A stretch of DNA of 46,548 nucleotides from assembly GCA_031261785.1 (NCBI GenBank), contig JAISIZ010000059.1, forward strand, positions 1 through 46,548, in the 5' to 3' direction. Below are positions 15,265-23,587 of this stretch, piece by piece (positions within the stretch are counted from its first letter, which is position 1; every line of letters begins with the position of its first letter). The translations under genes and the position numbers were made by a program. The notes below the pieces were generated by a model. It was not told the origin of the DNA. It saw nothing but the letters and a program-made list of their open reading frames with translations, and ran no database searches. Source of the stretch: Mediterranea sp. (in: CFB group bacteria) (lineage in GTDB: Bacteria > Bacteroidota > Bacteroidia > Bacteroidales > Bacteroidaceae).

Positions 15265-18126
15265 CTATATCCCGTTCAAGTAATCCAGCAGATTGGCCTC
15301 CCGCTCCAGGCCGAGCTTCTTGCGCAGGCGGTAGCGCATGGTTTCGACGCCGCGGACTGAGAAGTTGAACAGGGGGGCGATTTCTTTGCTGGTGAGGTTC
15401 ATCTTGAGGTAGGCGCACATCATGCGTTCGTTGAACGAAAGCTGGGGATGCCGTTCCTGGAGGCGGGTCATGAAGTTGTCGTGCACCAGGTCGAACTCCT
15501 TCTCGATGCGTCGCAGCACCTCGGTGGAGTTGGTGCTCAGGTCGATCTTGTTGCCCACCACGAGGAGGCGCTGGCGAATCTCCTTCTCGTTGTCGGCACG
15601 CACTACGCTCATCACCTTGTGGAGTTCGGACTTGATTTCGGAGAGCATCTCGTTCTTCTGCGTGAAGTTGATCATCAGGTTGGCCATCTCCTGGCTCTTG
15701 TATTGCAGGTCGCGCTCGAGCTTCTCCTTCTCGAGGCGGGTGATTCGTTCCTCCTTGAGCAGGCTCTCGTGCTCCACCTTGCGTATCTCCTTGTCTTTCT
15801 CGCGGGCGATGAGGTCGTTCTTCCGGCGCACGCGCGTGTCGTCCCATTTGTACAGCCCCGCGAGCAGGAGCGCGAGTAAGACGAGGTAAATCGTGAAGGC
15901 GAGGTTGGTGCGATACCAAGGGGGCAGCACGCGGAAACTGAAGCTGTCGGCGCTCACCGTGCCGTCGGAGAACGACGCCCTCACCTCGAACCTGTAATCG
16001 CCCTCTTCGAGCGTGTACTCCTTCGTGGTGGCGGTGCCGGGGGCTGACCATTCGTTGTCGTCCAGCCGGTATTGGTAGAGCGCCTCCTCGTTGTCGGGAA
16101 ACGAGGACAGGCCGAACTCCACGCGCACGAAGCGATGCCTGTAGTCGATCGTGGGCCTGCCCGTGCGGCCGAGGAAATTGGCGGTATAGAGCAGGCTGTC
16201 GCTGGGTTGCGTGGTGTAGACGCTGAAAATGTTGACGCGGTGCGTGATGGATGGCACGCGGTCGGAGTACGAGGCCACGAGGAATCCTCGGTAGAAGGGT
16301 ACGACGACACTCGAATCCGAGAGCACCGCCAGCCTCTCGCCCTCGGGCACCAGCTCGATCTGCGGGATGCCGAACGAGATGTTCCTGACGCTATCCCTCA
16401 TCCCGTCGGCCACGCTCACGGCGTCGCGCTTGAGGCCGAACAGCTTGTCGCCGCGTTGGACCAGGTAGTAATAGAACGTGGCGCCCCCCAGACGGTCGTT
16501 CAGCTTCCGCGCGGGCACCATGCGCTGGCTGGGATAGTCGAAGCGGTAGAAACCCGAGGTGGTGGAGAAGCAGACCTGCCCGTCGACGCGGTGCACGCGT
16601 ATCTGCCTGCCGGGCAAGTCGCCCGGCGCGTCGAACTGCGTCTGCGCGACAAACCGCGTCATCGTGCTGTCCAGCTCCACACGGAAGCAATGCGTGGGGT
16701 CGGACATCCACAACACCCGCCGGCTCTCTTGCTCGAAGAAGCGGAACGAATCCGACATGCCCAGCACGCGCCACGAAGTCCATCGGCCCGCCGCGTGGCG
16801 CAAGACGTACAGCCCGTCGTATCCGCCCACGAACATCGTCTCGGGGTCGTCGCCCGCCATCTGTCCCGTCCAAGCCCCGTTGACGTCGCCCACGCGCCGC
16901 AGTCCGTCCGGCTCGACGAGAAACACGCCCCGGTCGTGGAAGCAGAACACCCGCGAGCCTATCCGCCGCAAGCTCCACACCTGTCCGCCACTGCCCCGTA
17001 CCAGGCGCGGGTCGGCGGCTTCGTCGACCTGTCCCGCCGACGCGGGCAAGAGGTACAAGCCGCGGCTGGTGCCGAGGTAGATGCCCCGCTCGTCGGACAA
17101 GGCGGCGTAGCCCGTGCCATACGAGTCGTGCAAGGGGTAGAGCGTGCTGAGGGGCGAGCTGAGGAAGATGTAGTCGATGCCGTTGTCGGTTCCCGTCCAG
17201 AGGTTTCCCACGCTGTCGAAGGCGAGCGAGAGCACGGTATTGTTTTGCAACCCGTTGTTCTCGTTGTAGTATTCGGCCTCGCCGGTGGCCATGTCCACCA
17301 CCACCACGCCGCGCTGTATGGTTCCCAGCGCCATCTTGCCTCCGGCGGTGGCGGCGCAGAACACCTCGCCCTGGACGAGGAAACTTTCCACGCCCGTGAC
17401 GTAGGGCACGCAGCTCACGCCATCGCAGAGGTAAAGTCCGTGCGAGGCGGTGACCACCACGGTGCCCCGCGGCGTGGCGACAAAGCCGCGTATGCGTTTG
17501 TCGTCGAGGAAACCGGCGCCGTTGAGCGGGATGAACTTCCCGCCCACCAGGATTTTCACGCCCCTTTCCGTCCCGGCGTAGAGGATGCCACCCAGCAGCG
17601 CCGAGCAATCGACCTTGCATCCCACGTCGATGGCGGTGTACGCGCCGTCCTCGTACCTCAGGAAGCGGTTGTCGCCTTGCACGTAGAGGGCGTCGCCCAT
17701 CTCGTGTATGTTCCATACGTTGCCGATGAAGCGCATCTCGCGGCTCACCGAGTCGGACATGCACGTGTAACCGAGCGAGCCGTTCGGCGCCACGGTATAG
17801 TATCCGAACTCGGAGATGCCGCCCACGTAGATCCGGCCCGTCCGTCGCGAGGGGGTGACGGAACGCGTGGCCTGCCCGTTGTGCAGGGGCAGCAGGTTCC
17901 ACGCGTTGCCGTTGTATTGCAGGATGCCGTTTTGGTTGGCGAAGTACACCCATCGGTCATCGTAGGCGGCGATTTGCCAGTTTTGCGCGCCGCTCCTCGC
18001 CGTCTGGAACTTGGAGAAGTTGAGCACGAAGGCGTTGCGCCCCGTGGCGGTATGCCCGACGAGGGAAGCCAGCCCGACGAGTATCGGGATGACGTATCGG
18101 CTGATGTGTTCTCTCTTTCCGTTCAT
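15265..18126 (-). CDS. SusR-like membrane regulator: beta-propeller, Y_Y_Y, LuxR-type HTH
   Basis: This 953-residue one-component regulator should sense glycan fragments in the periplasm and control the adjacent PUL. An N-terminal membrane segment or signal (ISRYVIPILVGLASLVG) leads into about 650 residues of propeller repeats (WVYFANQNGILQYNG, GNLWTGTDNGIDYI). A Y_Y_Y-type domain (about 680-735: YQYRLDDNEWSAPG) comes next. One membrane helix (about 740-762) is followed by a coiled coil (EHESLLKEERITRLEKEKLE) and a LuxR/GerE helix-turn-helix (about 885-945: LTSKEIAPLFNFSVRGVETM). There is no kinase or receiver domain, unlike the HTCS at 33045. A -7 box lies 12 bp upstream of the start. Confidence 0.88.
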   Translation of the reverse strand: MNGKREHISRYVIPILVGLASLVGHTATGRNAFVLNFSKFQTARSGAQNWQIAAYDDRWVYFANQNGILQYNGNAWNLLPLHNGQATRSVTPSRRTGRIYVGGISEFGYYTVAPNGSLGYTCMSDSVSREMRFIGNVWNIHEMGDALYVQGDNRFLRYEDGAYTAIDVGCKVDCSALLGGILYAGTERGVKILVGGKFIPLNGAGFLDDKRIRGFVATPRGTVVVTASHGLYLCDGVSCVPYVTGVESFLVQGEVFCAATAGGKMALGTIQRGVVVVDMATGEAEYYNENNGLQNNTVLSLAFDSVGNLWTGTDNGIDYIFLSSPLSTLYPLHDSYGTGYAALSDERGIYLGTSRGLYLLPASAGQVDEAADPRLVRGSGGQVWSLRRIGSRVFCFHDRGVFLVEPDGLRRVGDVNGAWTGQMAGDDPETMFVGGYDGLYVLRHAAGRWTSWRVLGMSDSFRFFEQESRRVLWMSDPTHCFRVELDSTMTRFVAQTQFDAPGDLPGRQIRVHRVDGQVCFSTTSGFYRFDYPSQRMVPARKLNDRLGGATFYYYLVQRGDKLFGLKRDAVSVADGMRDSVRNISFGIPQIELVPEGERLAVLSDSSVVVPFYRGFLVASYSDRVPSITHRVNIFSVYTTQPSDSLLYTANFLGRTGRPTIDYRHRFVRVEFGLSSFPDNEEALYQYRLDDNEWSAPGTATTKEYTLEEGDYRFEVRASFSDGTVSADSFSFRVLPPWYRTNLAFTIYLVLLALLLAGLYKWDDTRVRRKNDLIAREKDKEIRKVEHESLLKEERITRLEKEKLERDLQYKSQEMANLMINFTQKNEMLSEIKSELHKVMSVVRADNEKEIRQRLLVVGNKIDLSTNSTEVLRRIEKEFDLVHDNFMTRLQERHPQLSFNERMMCAYLKMNLTSKEIAPLFNFSVRGVETMRYRLRKKLGLEREANLLDYLNGI

Positions 18127-18137
18127 CGTTCCGCGGA

Positions 18138-18145
18138 CAAAGTTA
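18138..18145 (-). promoter_or_regulatory. -7 promoter box of the PUL regulator
   Basis: The minus strand reads TAACTTTG (TAnnTTTG) with 11 bases between it and the ATG, so the leader is very short. It indicates that the regulator has its own promoter, separate from the susCD operon. Confidence 0.55.
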
Positions 18146-18176
18146 TTGTTTTATTGGTCAAATCGGCTATCTTTTA

Positions 18177-18243
18177 GACGCTGATGACACGGATGACGCG
18201 GATTTATATCTTTTAGATCCGTGTCATCCGCGTCATCAGCGTC
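18177..18243. repeat. 27-bp inverted repeat of the dispersed ACACGGAT family
   Basis: The arms at 18177-18203 and 18217-18243 pair over 27 positions with two imperfect pairs. Each arm is built from the alternating words GATGACACGG and GATGACGCGG. It sits between the last gene of the PUL operon (GH5) and the regulator promoter, where it may end the long operon transcript. The same word pattern recurs at 46350. Confidence 0.8.
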
Positions 18244-18255
18244 CAAAAAAGGTTC

Positions 18256-19518
18256 TTATGGCGTCGCCCTCAGCCCCAGCGCCTCGATATAGCCGCGCTG
18301 CACCTCGCAACGCTCGAAGCGGGCGGCCTCGAGAAACTCGTTCAGCACGCTGTCGGCCAATGCCTGCGAGGGTCGGGCGTCGCGAATCTCCTTGTACGTG
18401 GCGCGGGGCGATTCGGCGAACTTCACCACCACGTCGTCCCACCGTGCGGGGCGGCGTATGCCGACGAACGAGGAGCCGTCCACCTTCTTGTAGGGCCAGA
18501 AGGTCCAGCCGATGTTGTGCTCCTCCATCGTGCGGCAGAAGGCGGCCATCCACTCGTCGGTGTTGTGGCCTATCTCGCCCATGTACATCGGGCGTTGGGT
18601 CCGCCGCTGGAAGTCGATGAAGCCGGCGATGGCCTCCGCGCTCGTCCCCCCGCCGTAGCGGTGGCAGGTGTACATGATTTGCTCGTCGAACGCCGTGTCG
18701 CGGAGCGGCTCGAAGTTGCCGTTCCACTGCGCGCCACCTAGGAGGATGATGTGACGCTTGTCGACCTCGCGGATGGCGTCGACACCTATGCGATACACCT
18801 TGGCGAGGCGGGCGTTGAGCGAGTCGACGTTCTCGAAATAGGGCGCGATGGGTTCGTTCATCAGCTCGTAGCCGAGGATGACGGGTTCGTCCTTGTAGCG
18901 GTCGGCGATGCGTCGCCAGATGTCGGCGAAGAGGCGTTGGCACTCTTCCGACTCGAAGAGCCAGGGGTAGCCGTAGCTGTCGTCGATATTGTCGCCCGTC
19001 TGTCCGCCCGGCGCGTCGTGCATGTCGAGGATGAGGTAGAGGCCCGCCTCGCGGCACCAGGTCACCACCGAATCCACGCGGGCGAACCCGTCCTGCGCCA
19101 CGTTCAGCCCCATGTAGTCCTCGTCGGTGAAGAGTTTGTAGTGGAACGGCAGGCGGATGGTGTTGCTACCCGTGGAGCGGATAAACCGGATGTCGGCGCG
19201 TGTCACGTAGTTGTCCTTGAACGCCCGCCAGAACTTGTCGGCCTTCGTCGGGCCTACGAGCTGGCGCAGCGCCTCCTCGATGAAGTGCGCCGAGTTCACC
19301 TTGTTGAACCCGAACATATATCCCTCGGGGTTGAGCCAGTTGCCGAGGTTGGTGCCCTTGATGAGCAGTTTGCTGCCGTCGGGGAGCAAGAGGTCGGTGC
19401 CGCTGACGCGGACGAAGCTGCCGTCGGCCGCCGCCTTGGTGGTGGCGGACTTATCGCCGCAGGCGCTAAGCGCGAGCGCGGCGATGGAGAGTGTCAGGAA
19501 TAGCCGATATATCTTCAT
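18256..19518 (-). CDS. GH5-type glycoside hydrolase lipoprotein
   Basis: The 420-residue enzyme has a lipoprotein signal ending at C20 (LSAC) and a GH5-like TIM barrel starting KGTNLGNWLNPEGYMFGF. Other barrel motifs are NTIRLPFHYKLF and LILDMHDAPGG. The acid/base is E222 in GYELMNEP and the nucleophile E315 in YMGEIGHN. In this operon it most likely cuts beta-glucan oligosaccharides at the cell surface or in the periplasm. Beta-1,3-, 1,4- or mixed-linkage specificity cannot be fixed from sequence. It starts 3 bp after the GH16 stop, the last gene of the susC-led operon. GH158, used in some laminarin loci, is a related clan member and an alternative. Confidence 0.87.
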   Translation of the reverse strand: MKIYRLFLTLSIAALALSACGDKSATTKAAADGSFVRVSGTDLLLPDGSKLLIKGTNLGNWLNPEGYMFGFNKVNSAHFIEEALRQLVGPTKADKFWRAFKDNYVTRADIRFIRSTGSNTIRLPFHYKLFTDEDYMGLNVAQDGFARVDSVVTWCREAGLYLILDMHDAPGGQTGDNIDDSYGYPWLFESEECQRLFADIWRRIADRYKDEPVILGYELMNEPIAPYFENVDSLNARLAKVYRIGVDAIREVDKRHIILLGGAQWNGNFEPLRDTAFDEQIMYTCHRYGGGTSAEAIAGFIDFQRRTQRPMYMGEIGHNTDEWMAAFCRTMEEHNIGWTFWPYKKVDGSSFVGIRRPARWDDVVVKFAESPRATYKEIRDARPSQALADSVLNEFLEAARFERCEVQRGYIEALGLRATP

Positions 19519-19521
19519 AGT

Positions 19522-20652
19522 CTACGGATTTGACTTTTGGAACACACGTACGTAGTCCACCTCGTAGGTGGCGGGAAGCTTGGTCTCGTCCACGCCCTGT
19601 TGTCCGCCCCAGTTTCCGCCCCACGCCAGGTTGAGCTTGAGGTAGAAGGCGGCGTTGAAGGGCCAGGTGCCGAGATCGCCCGCCTTGTCGTTCAGGTACC
19701 TGAAGTGCTCACGGCCGTCGGCCATGCCCCTGATGTAGTCGGGCGTCCATTCGAGGGCGTAGACGTGGAACGAGCCTTCGGCGCCCTCCACGTACTGCTC
19801 GCCCGTCTTCCCCGTACCGATGGCGTGGTTGTAGGTCTTGGTATGCACCGACGAGGAGACGTAGTTGGGGCGGTATCCCACCTCTTCCATGATGTCGATC
19901 TCGCCGTCGTCGGGCCAGGCGGTGAAGTTGGCGGGCATCATCCAGAAGGCGGGCCACGTGCCGCGTCCGCTGGGGAGCTTGAGGCGTGCCTCGAAGTAGC
20001 CGTACATCCAGTTGCGGGTGGTGTTCATGCGGATGGAGAGCACCTCGTTGCCTACTTTCTTGGCGATGATCTTCAGCGTGCCGTTGGTCACCACGGCGCA
20101 GGTGTCGTTGCCTTGGAATCCCGGGACGTAGTTCTCCAGCTCGTTGTTCCCCCAGCCCGACGCCCCCGTCTCGTACCACCAATCGTCGGTGGAGGGAAGG
20201 GCGGGCCGTCCGCCGGACGCGCGCGGGGCGTCGAACTCGTCGTGCCAGACGAGGGCGTAGCCTTCGGGCGTGGTGATTTCGTTGATGGCGGGATCGGTGG
20301 TCTGCGTCACGCTCACGGTATGCCGGTATGCGCCCGAGCGGAAGGTGAGGGTGGCCGTGCGGGGTTCGCTGCCGCTGTTCTTTGCCGCCGTGACGCGCAG
20401 CGTGGAGCTACCCGACAGTCCACCCGAGGGCGAGGAGACGCACCATGCCTGGTCGGAGCTTACGCCCCACTCGGCATTGGCGGTCACCTCGAGGCTCAGC
20501 GTTCCTCCGTCGAAGGGGAACGTGAGCGAGGCGGGCGCGGTCGTTATGCTGATCTCCGCGTCCGGCTCGGGGGGAGTGACACCATTGTCACTCCCGCAAG
20601 CCGACATCCCCAACAAGGGGATGAGGAATAGGTATATCAATCGTTTCATCAT
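19522..20652 (-). CDS. GH16 beta-glucanase lipoprotein with N-terminal BACON domain
   Basis: The 376-residue lipoprotein (lipobox MSAC, C19) carries a BACON domain at about 33-117 (LTFPFDGGTLSLEVTANAEWGVS). A GH16 jelly-roll follows, with the catalytic set GEIDIME, nucleophile E251 and acid/base E256. Flanking motifs WGNNELENY, YGYFEARLKLPSGRGTWPAFWM and FHVYALEWTPDYI are those of laminarinase-like GH16_3 enzymes. It should make endo cuts in beta-1,3- or mixed-linkage glucan, probably on the outer surface. Its start is one base from the stop of the binding protein, so translation is coupled. Confidence 0.92.
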   Translation of the reverse strand: MMKRLIYLFLIPLLGMSACGSDNGVTPPEPDAEISITTAPASLTFPFDGGTLSLEVTANAEWGVSSDQAWCVSSPSGGLSGSSTLRVTAAKNSGSEPRTATLTFRSGAYRHTVSVTQTTDPAINEITTPEGYALVWHDEFDAPRASGGRPALPSTDDWWYETGASGWGNNELENYVPGFQGNDTCAVVTNGTLKIIAKKVGNEVLSIRMNTTRNWMYGYFEARLKLPSGRGTWPAFWMMPANFTAWPDDGEIDIMEEVGYRPNYVSSSVHTKTYNHAIGTGKTGEQYVEGAEGSFHVYALEWTPDYIRGMADGREHFRYLNDKAGDLGTWPFNAAFYLKLNLAWGGNWGGQQGVDETKLPATYEVDYVRVFQKSNP

Positions 20653-20653
20653 C

Positions 20654-22024
20654 TTAGGGTATGCGTTTGAACGAATACATCCAGGCGATGCCGGGGTCGG
20701 TGGAGGCCACCTGCAGCTCGTCGGCCGTCATCTTCAGGATCTGGAATTTCGGGTTCTGGAACATATAGTCGCCGCTCAGATAGGTGAAGTAGGTCTCGGC
20801 GGGCAACACGATGAACGACGCGGCACCCTCCTCCACGATTTGGTAGGTGGAGGTTTGCTCGCTCACGGGGACGTCGAAGTCCGCCCCGTCGTTGGTGTTG
20901 AAGTCGGGGAAGAGCGTGCAGCCGGTGTTGACGTAGATCTCGCCGTCGGGGCCGGGGTTGAAGATGTAGGTGCCGTCGGCCTTGAAGGTGAGCACGTCGT
21001 CGTAGACTCCCCAGTCGGCCTTCTCGTCGGGATTGGCGCTCCACCACTCGACAGGACTGGCGGGCGTAGGTCCGCAACCGAAGTGTCCCTTGAAGGAGCT
21101 GTCCCACGTCCACGAGCCTACGATGCTGATGTCGCCCGCGTCGAACACGTCTTTCGGGATGAACTCGAAATGCCAGCTGATGTCTGCCTGGATGCTGGCC
21201 AGCACTAATTTGTTGTTCGAGATGGAGACGATGCGGAACCGCGGCGCCTCGTAGAACGGATCGGCCGAGATGTAGCCTACCAAGGTCCTGGCGGGGAATA
21301 CCAGATTGAGTTTGTCGCCATCGTACTCCATCTCCCAGGTGGAGGTCTGTGGTTCCACGGGCACCATGAAGTCCTGCCCGTCGTTGGTGTTATAGGCCGG
21401 GAACTGGGTGACGCCGGTGTTCACTAATATGGTTCCTCCCTCGCCGGGGTTGTAGGTGTACGTGCCGTCGACGTTGAAGGTGAAGGTGTCGTCGTACATG
21501 CCCCAATCTTTCTTGTCCTCGGCGGGTGCCGACCACCAGTTCAGCCCTTCGGTTCCCGGCTCTCCGCAGCCGAAGTGTCCGGCCACACGCGAGTTCCATA
21601 CCCATACCTTGCTCTCGGTACCGCATAGCTGCGCCACCGTGGCGAGGTCCATGAGCGTATTGTCGATGGTGAACTCGTCGGTGAACGATCCGTCGCTGAT
21701 GCCGTTCTTATTGCCCAGCTTCAGCTCGTAGGTGTAGGTGCCCGCCTTGGTGAACACTTGGACGAACCGCATCTTGGTGCTGCGGATGGTATTGGTCCCG
21801 TTGTTGACGATCCAGATGGGATAGCTCCCGGGGCCGGTGTACTCGAAGGTGACCTCGTTGGTCTCCTGGTCCACGATGACGTCGACAAACTGCTTGACAT
21901 CGCTGACGGATGGCAACGCGTTGCCATTCACCGTGCCGTGATCCTCGGAGGCGCAGCCGCTCAGGCCGAGCGCTGCGAGGACGGCTATAAATAAGGTATA
22001 TACTGTTGTTTTCATCTTGTTCAC
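20654..22024 (-). CDS. Surface glycan-binding lipoprotein with a duplicated C-terminal module
   Basis: The 456-residue lipoprotein (LSGC, C24) has a PKD-like segment at about 40-125 (VTFEYTGPGSYPIWIVNNGTN). Two copies of a module of about 135 residues follow. Copy 1 starts at about 138 (VWNSRVAGHFGCGEP, WWSAP, DWGMYDDTFTFNVDGTYTYN) and copy 2 at about 296 (TWDSSFKGHFGCGPT, WWSANP, DWGVYDDVLTFKADGTYIFN). The gene's place directly after susD and the exposed aromatic residues (WW, W, Y) fit a surface glycan-binding protein that presents beta-glucan to SusCD. No catalytic pair is evident. An alternative start is the Met three codons downstream. Confidence 0.82.
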   Translation of the reverse strand: MNKMKTTVYTLFIAVLAALGLSGCASEDHGTVNGNALPSVSDVKQFVDVIVDQETNEVTFEYTGPGSYPIWIVNNGTNTIRSTKMRFVQVFTKAGTYTYELKLGNKNGISDGSFTDEFTIDNTLMDLATVAQLCGTESKVWVWNSRVAGHFGCGEPGTEGLNWWSAPAEDKKDWGMYDDTFTFNVDGTYTYNPGEGGTILVNTGVTQFPAYNTNDGQDFMVPVEPQTSTWEMEYDGDKLNLVFPARTLVGYISADPFYEAPRFRIVSISNNKLVLASIQADISWHFEFIPKDVFDAGDISIVGSWTWDSSFKGHFGCGPTPASPVEWWSANPDEKADWGVYDDVLTFKADGTYIFNPGPDGEIYVNTGCTLFPDFNTNDGADFDVPVSEQTSTYQIVEEGAASFIVLPAETYFTYLSGDYMFQNPKFQILKMTADELQVASTDPGIAWMYSFKRIP

Positions 22025-22042
22025 AGATTGATGCGCGGGCGG

Positions 22043-23566
22043 TTAGTAATTGTTCTGCGTGAGCGTGCCCTGCGCGGCGTCTATCTCCGACTGCGGTATG
22101 GGCAGGTACTTCTTGGCGGGTGTCCAGGCGTTGGTGCGGTAGCCGTAGGCGTCGGGCACCAGCGTGGAGGCGGCTCGGTCGGTGCGTATCAGGTCCCAGT
22201 AGCGCTTACCTTCGCCCACGAATTCGAGGCGACGCTCTTGCAGGATGTTGTCCACCGTGGGCGCCAGGTCGTCGGTCAGCCCGGCGCGATGGTGCACGCG
22301 GTTCAGGTAGTCGGCCGCGCTGCCCGTGCCCGCGGCTCCGCGGGCCAGCAACTCGGCGGCGTTGAGCAGGGTCTCCGCAAAGCGGTACACGCGGAGGTTG
22401 TTGCCGAAGTTGAGGTCGCCGTCGCCGTTATGGTTGGCGTTGTAGCCGCTGCGGGCCACGTACTTGCCGAGGAAGTAGCCGGTGTCCTGGTAGCGGGCGC
22501 CGTAGCTCCCCGCTGCCGCGGCGTTCCAGCAGGTGGCGTCGCGTCGGGTGTCGGCGTCGGCGTACATCTGGTACGTCTCCACGCGTACGGGGGCGAATCC
22601 CCAGCCGTTGTCGTGGCCGTCGGTGCCGTCGGCCCAGCCCGAGGGGCTGATGAGGCGCGGGAGCACCGTGCCGCCCGTCACCAACGGTCCGCTCCAGGAG
22701 CGTCCGCCACGGTCGTTCATGTAGTTCACCTCCCAGATGGACTCGGAGTTCCACTCGCCCTCCTCGAGGAAGATGCCGCCGTAGTCGGGCGCCAGGATGT
22801 ACTGGCTGGAGTTGATGATCTCTTCCATGTACTTCAGCGCGGTGGGGTAGCGGGTCTCGTCTTTCTGGTACATCACCACCTCGGCGTAGAGCATGTAGGC
22901 CATGGCCTTGGTGACGCGTCCGGCGTCGGCGTCGGCGGCCTTCATCGGGAGCGCGTTGGCGGCGATGGCCTCGTCGAGGTCGGCGACGATGCCCTCGTAC
23001 ACCTGGTCGGCGGTGCTTTGCGGCTGCAGGTAGGGGAATTGCAGGTTCTCGGTATAGTAGGGGATGTTGCCCCAGAACTTCCACAGCAGGGTGTAGTACC
23101 AAGCGCGGAGCACGCGGGCCTCGGTGAGCCACAGGGTCTTGGTGGTCTCGTCGATGTCGGCCAGCCGCGACATGTAGTAGAAGACGTCGTTGCAACGCTT
23201 CACGCCCGAGTATCCGCTGATCCAGATGCCGGCGATGACGGCGGTGGGACGGGCCTCGTAATTCATCATGTAGTGCCAGTTGGCGTTGTCGCTCTTACCG
23301 GTACCGCCCACCCAGATGTCGTCGGCCATGATGTCGGACATGATGTTGATGGGGTTGTATTCGCCCATCCCCCAGTCGAACCATTTCAGGGGGTCGTAGG
23401 CGGCTACCAGCGATTCGAACATGCGCTCCTCGCTGTCGTAGTACTCGTCGATGGAGACTTGCGAAGGAGCCTTGAGGTCGAGAAACGACTCCGAGCAAGA
23501 GGTGGCGGTAGCGAGCGCGACGAACGCGACGGCCGCTACGGAGAGTATATGCTTGATAGGTCTCAT
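22043..23566 (-). CDS. susD: SusD/RagB family glycan-binding lipoprotein
   Basis: The 507-residue lipoprotein (ATSC, C24) begins its mature part SESFLDLKAPSQVSIDEYY, the classic SusD opening. It shows the tetratricopeptide-like core (LWLTEARVLRAWYYTLLWKFWGNIPYYTEN) and ends ERRLEFVGEGKRYWDLIR ... YLPIPQSEIDAA. SusD caps the SusC barrel on the cell surface and captures the oligosaccharide. It follows susC by 21 bp. The gene symbol denotes family, not starch specificity. Confidence 0.95.
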   Translation of the reverse strand: MRPIKHILSVAAVAFVALATATSCSESFLDLKAPSQVSIDEYYDSEERMFESLVAAYDPLKWFDWGMGEYNPINIMSDIMADDIWVGGTGKSDNANWHYMMNYEARPTAVIAGIWISGYSGVKRCNDVFYYMSRLADIDETTKTLWLTEARVLRAWYYTLLWKFWGNIPYYTENLQFPYLQPQSTADQVYEGIVADLDEAIAANALPMKAADADAGRVTKAMAYMLYAEVVMYQKDETRYPTALKYMEEIINSSQYILAPDYGGIFLEEGEWNSESIWEVNYMNDRGGRSWSGPLVTGGTVLPRLISPSGWADGTDGHDNGWGFAPVRVETYQMYADADTRRDATCWNAAAAGSYGARYQDTGYFLGKYVARSGYNANHNGDGDLNFGNNLRVYRFAETLLNAAELLARGAAGTGSAADYLNRVHHRAGLTDDLAPTVDNILQERRLEFVGEGKRYWDLIRTDRAASTLVPDAYGYRTNAWTPAKKYLPIPQSEIDAAQGTLTQNNY

Positions 23567-23587
23567 AATTGTTCCTTTTTTAATATG

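Noticed and set aside
16072..18177. Long open frame opposite the PUL regulator
   Set aside because: Composition is that of a complementary-strand shadow (runs of Val, Arg, His), with no recognisable domain; the minus-strand regulator is certain.
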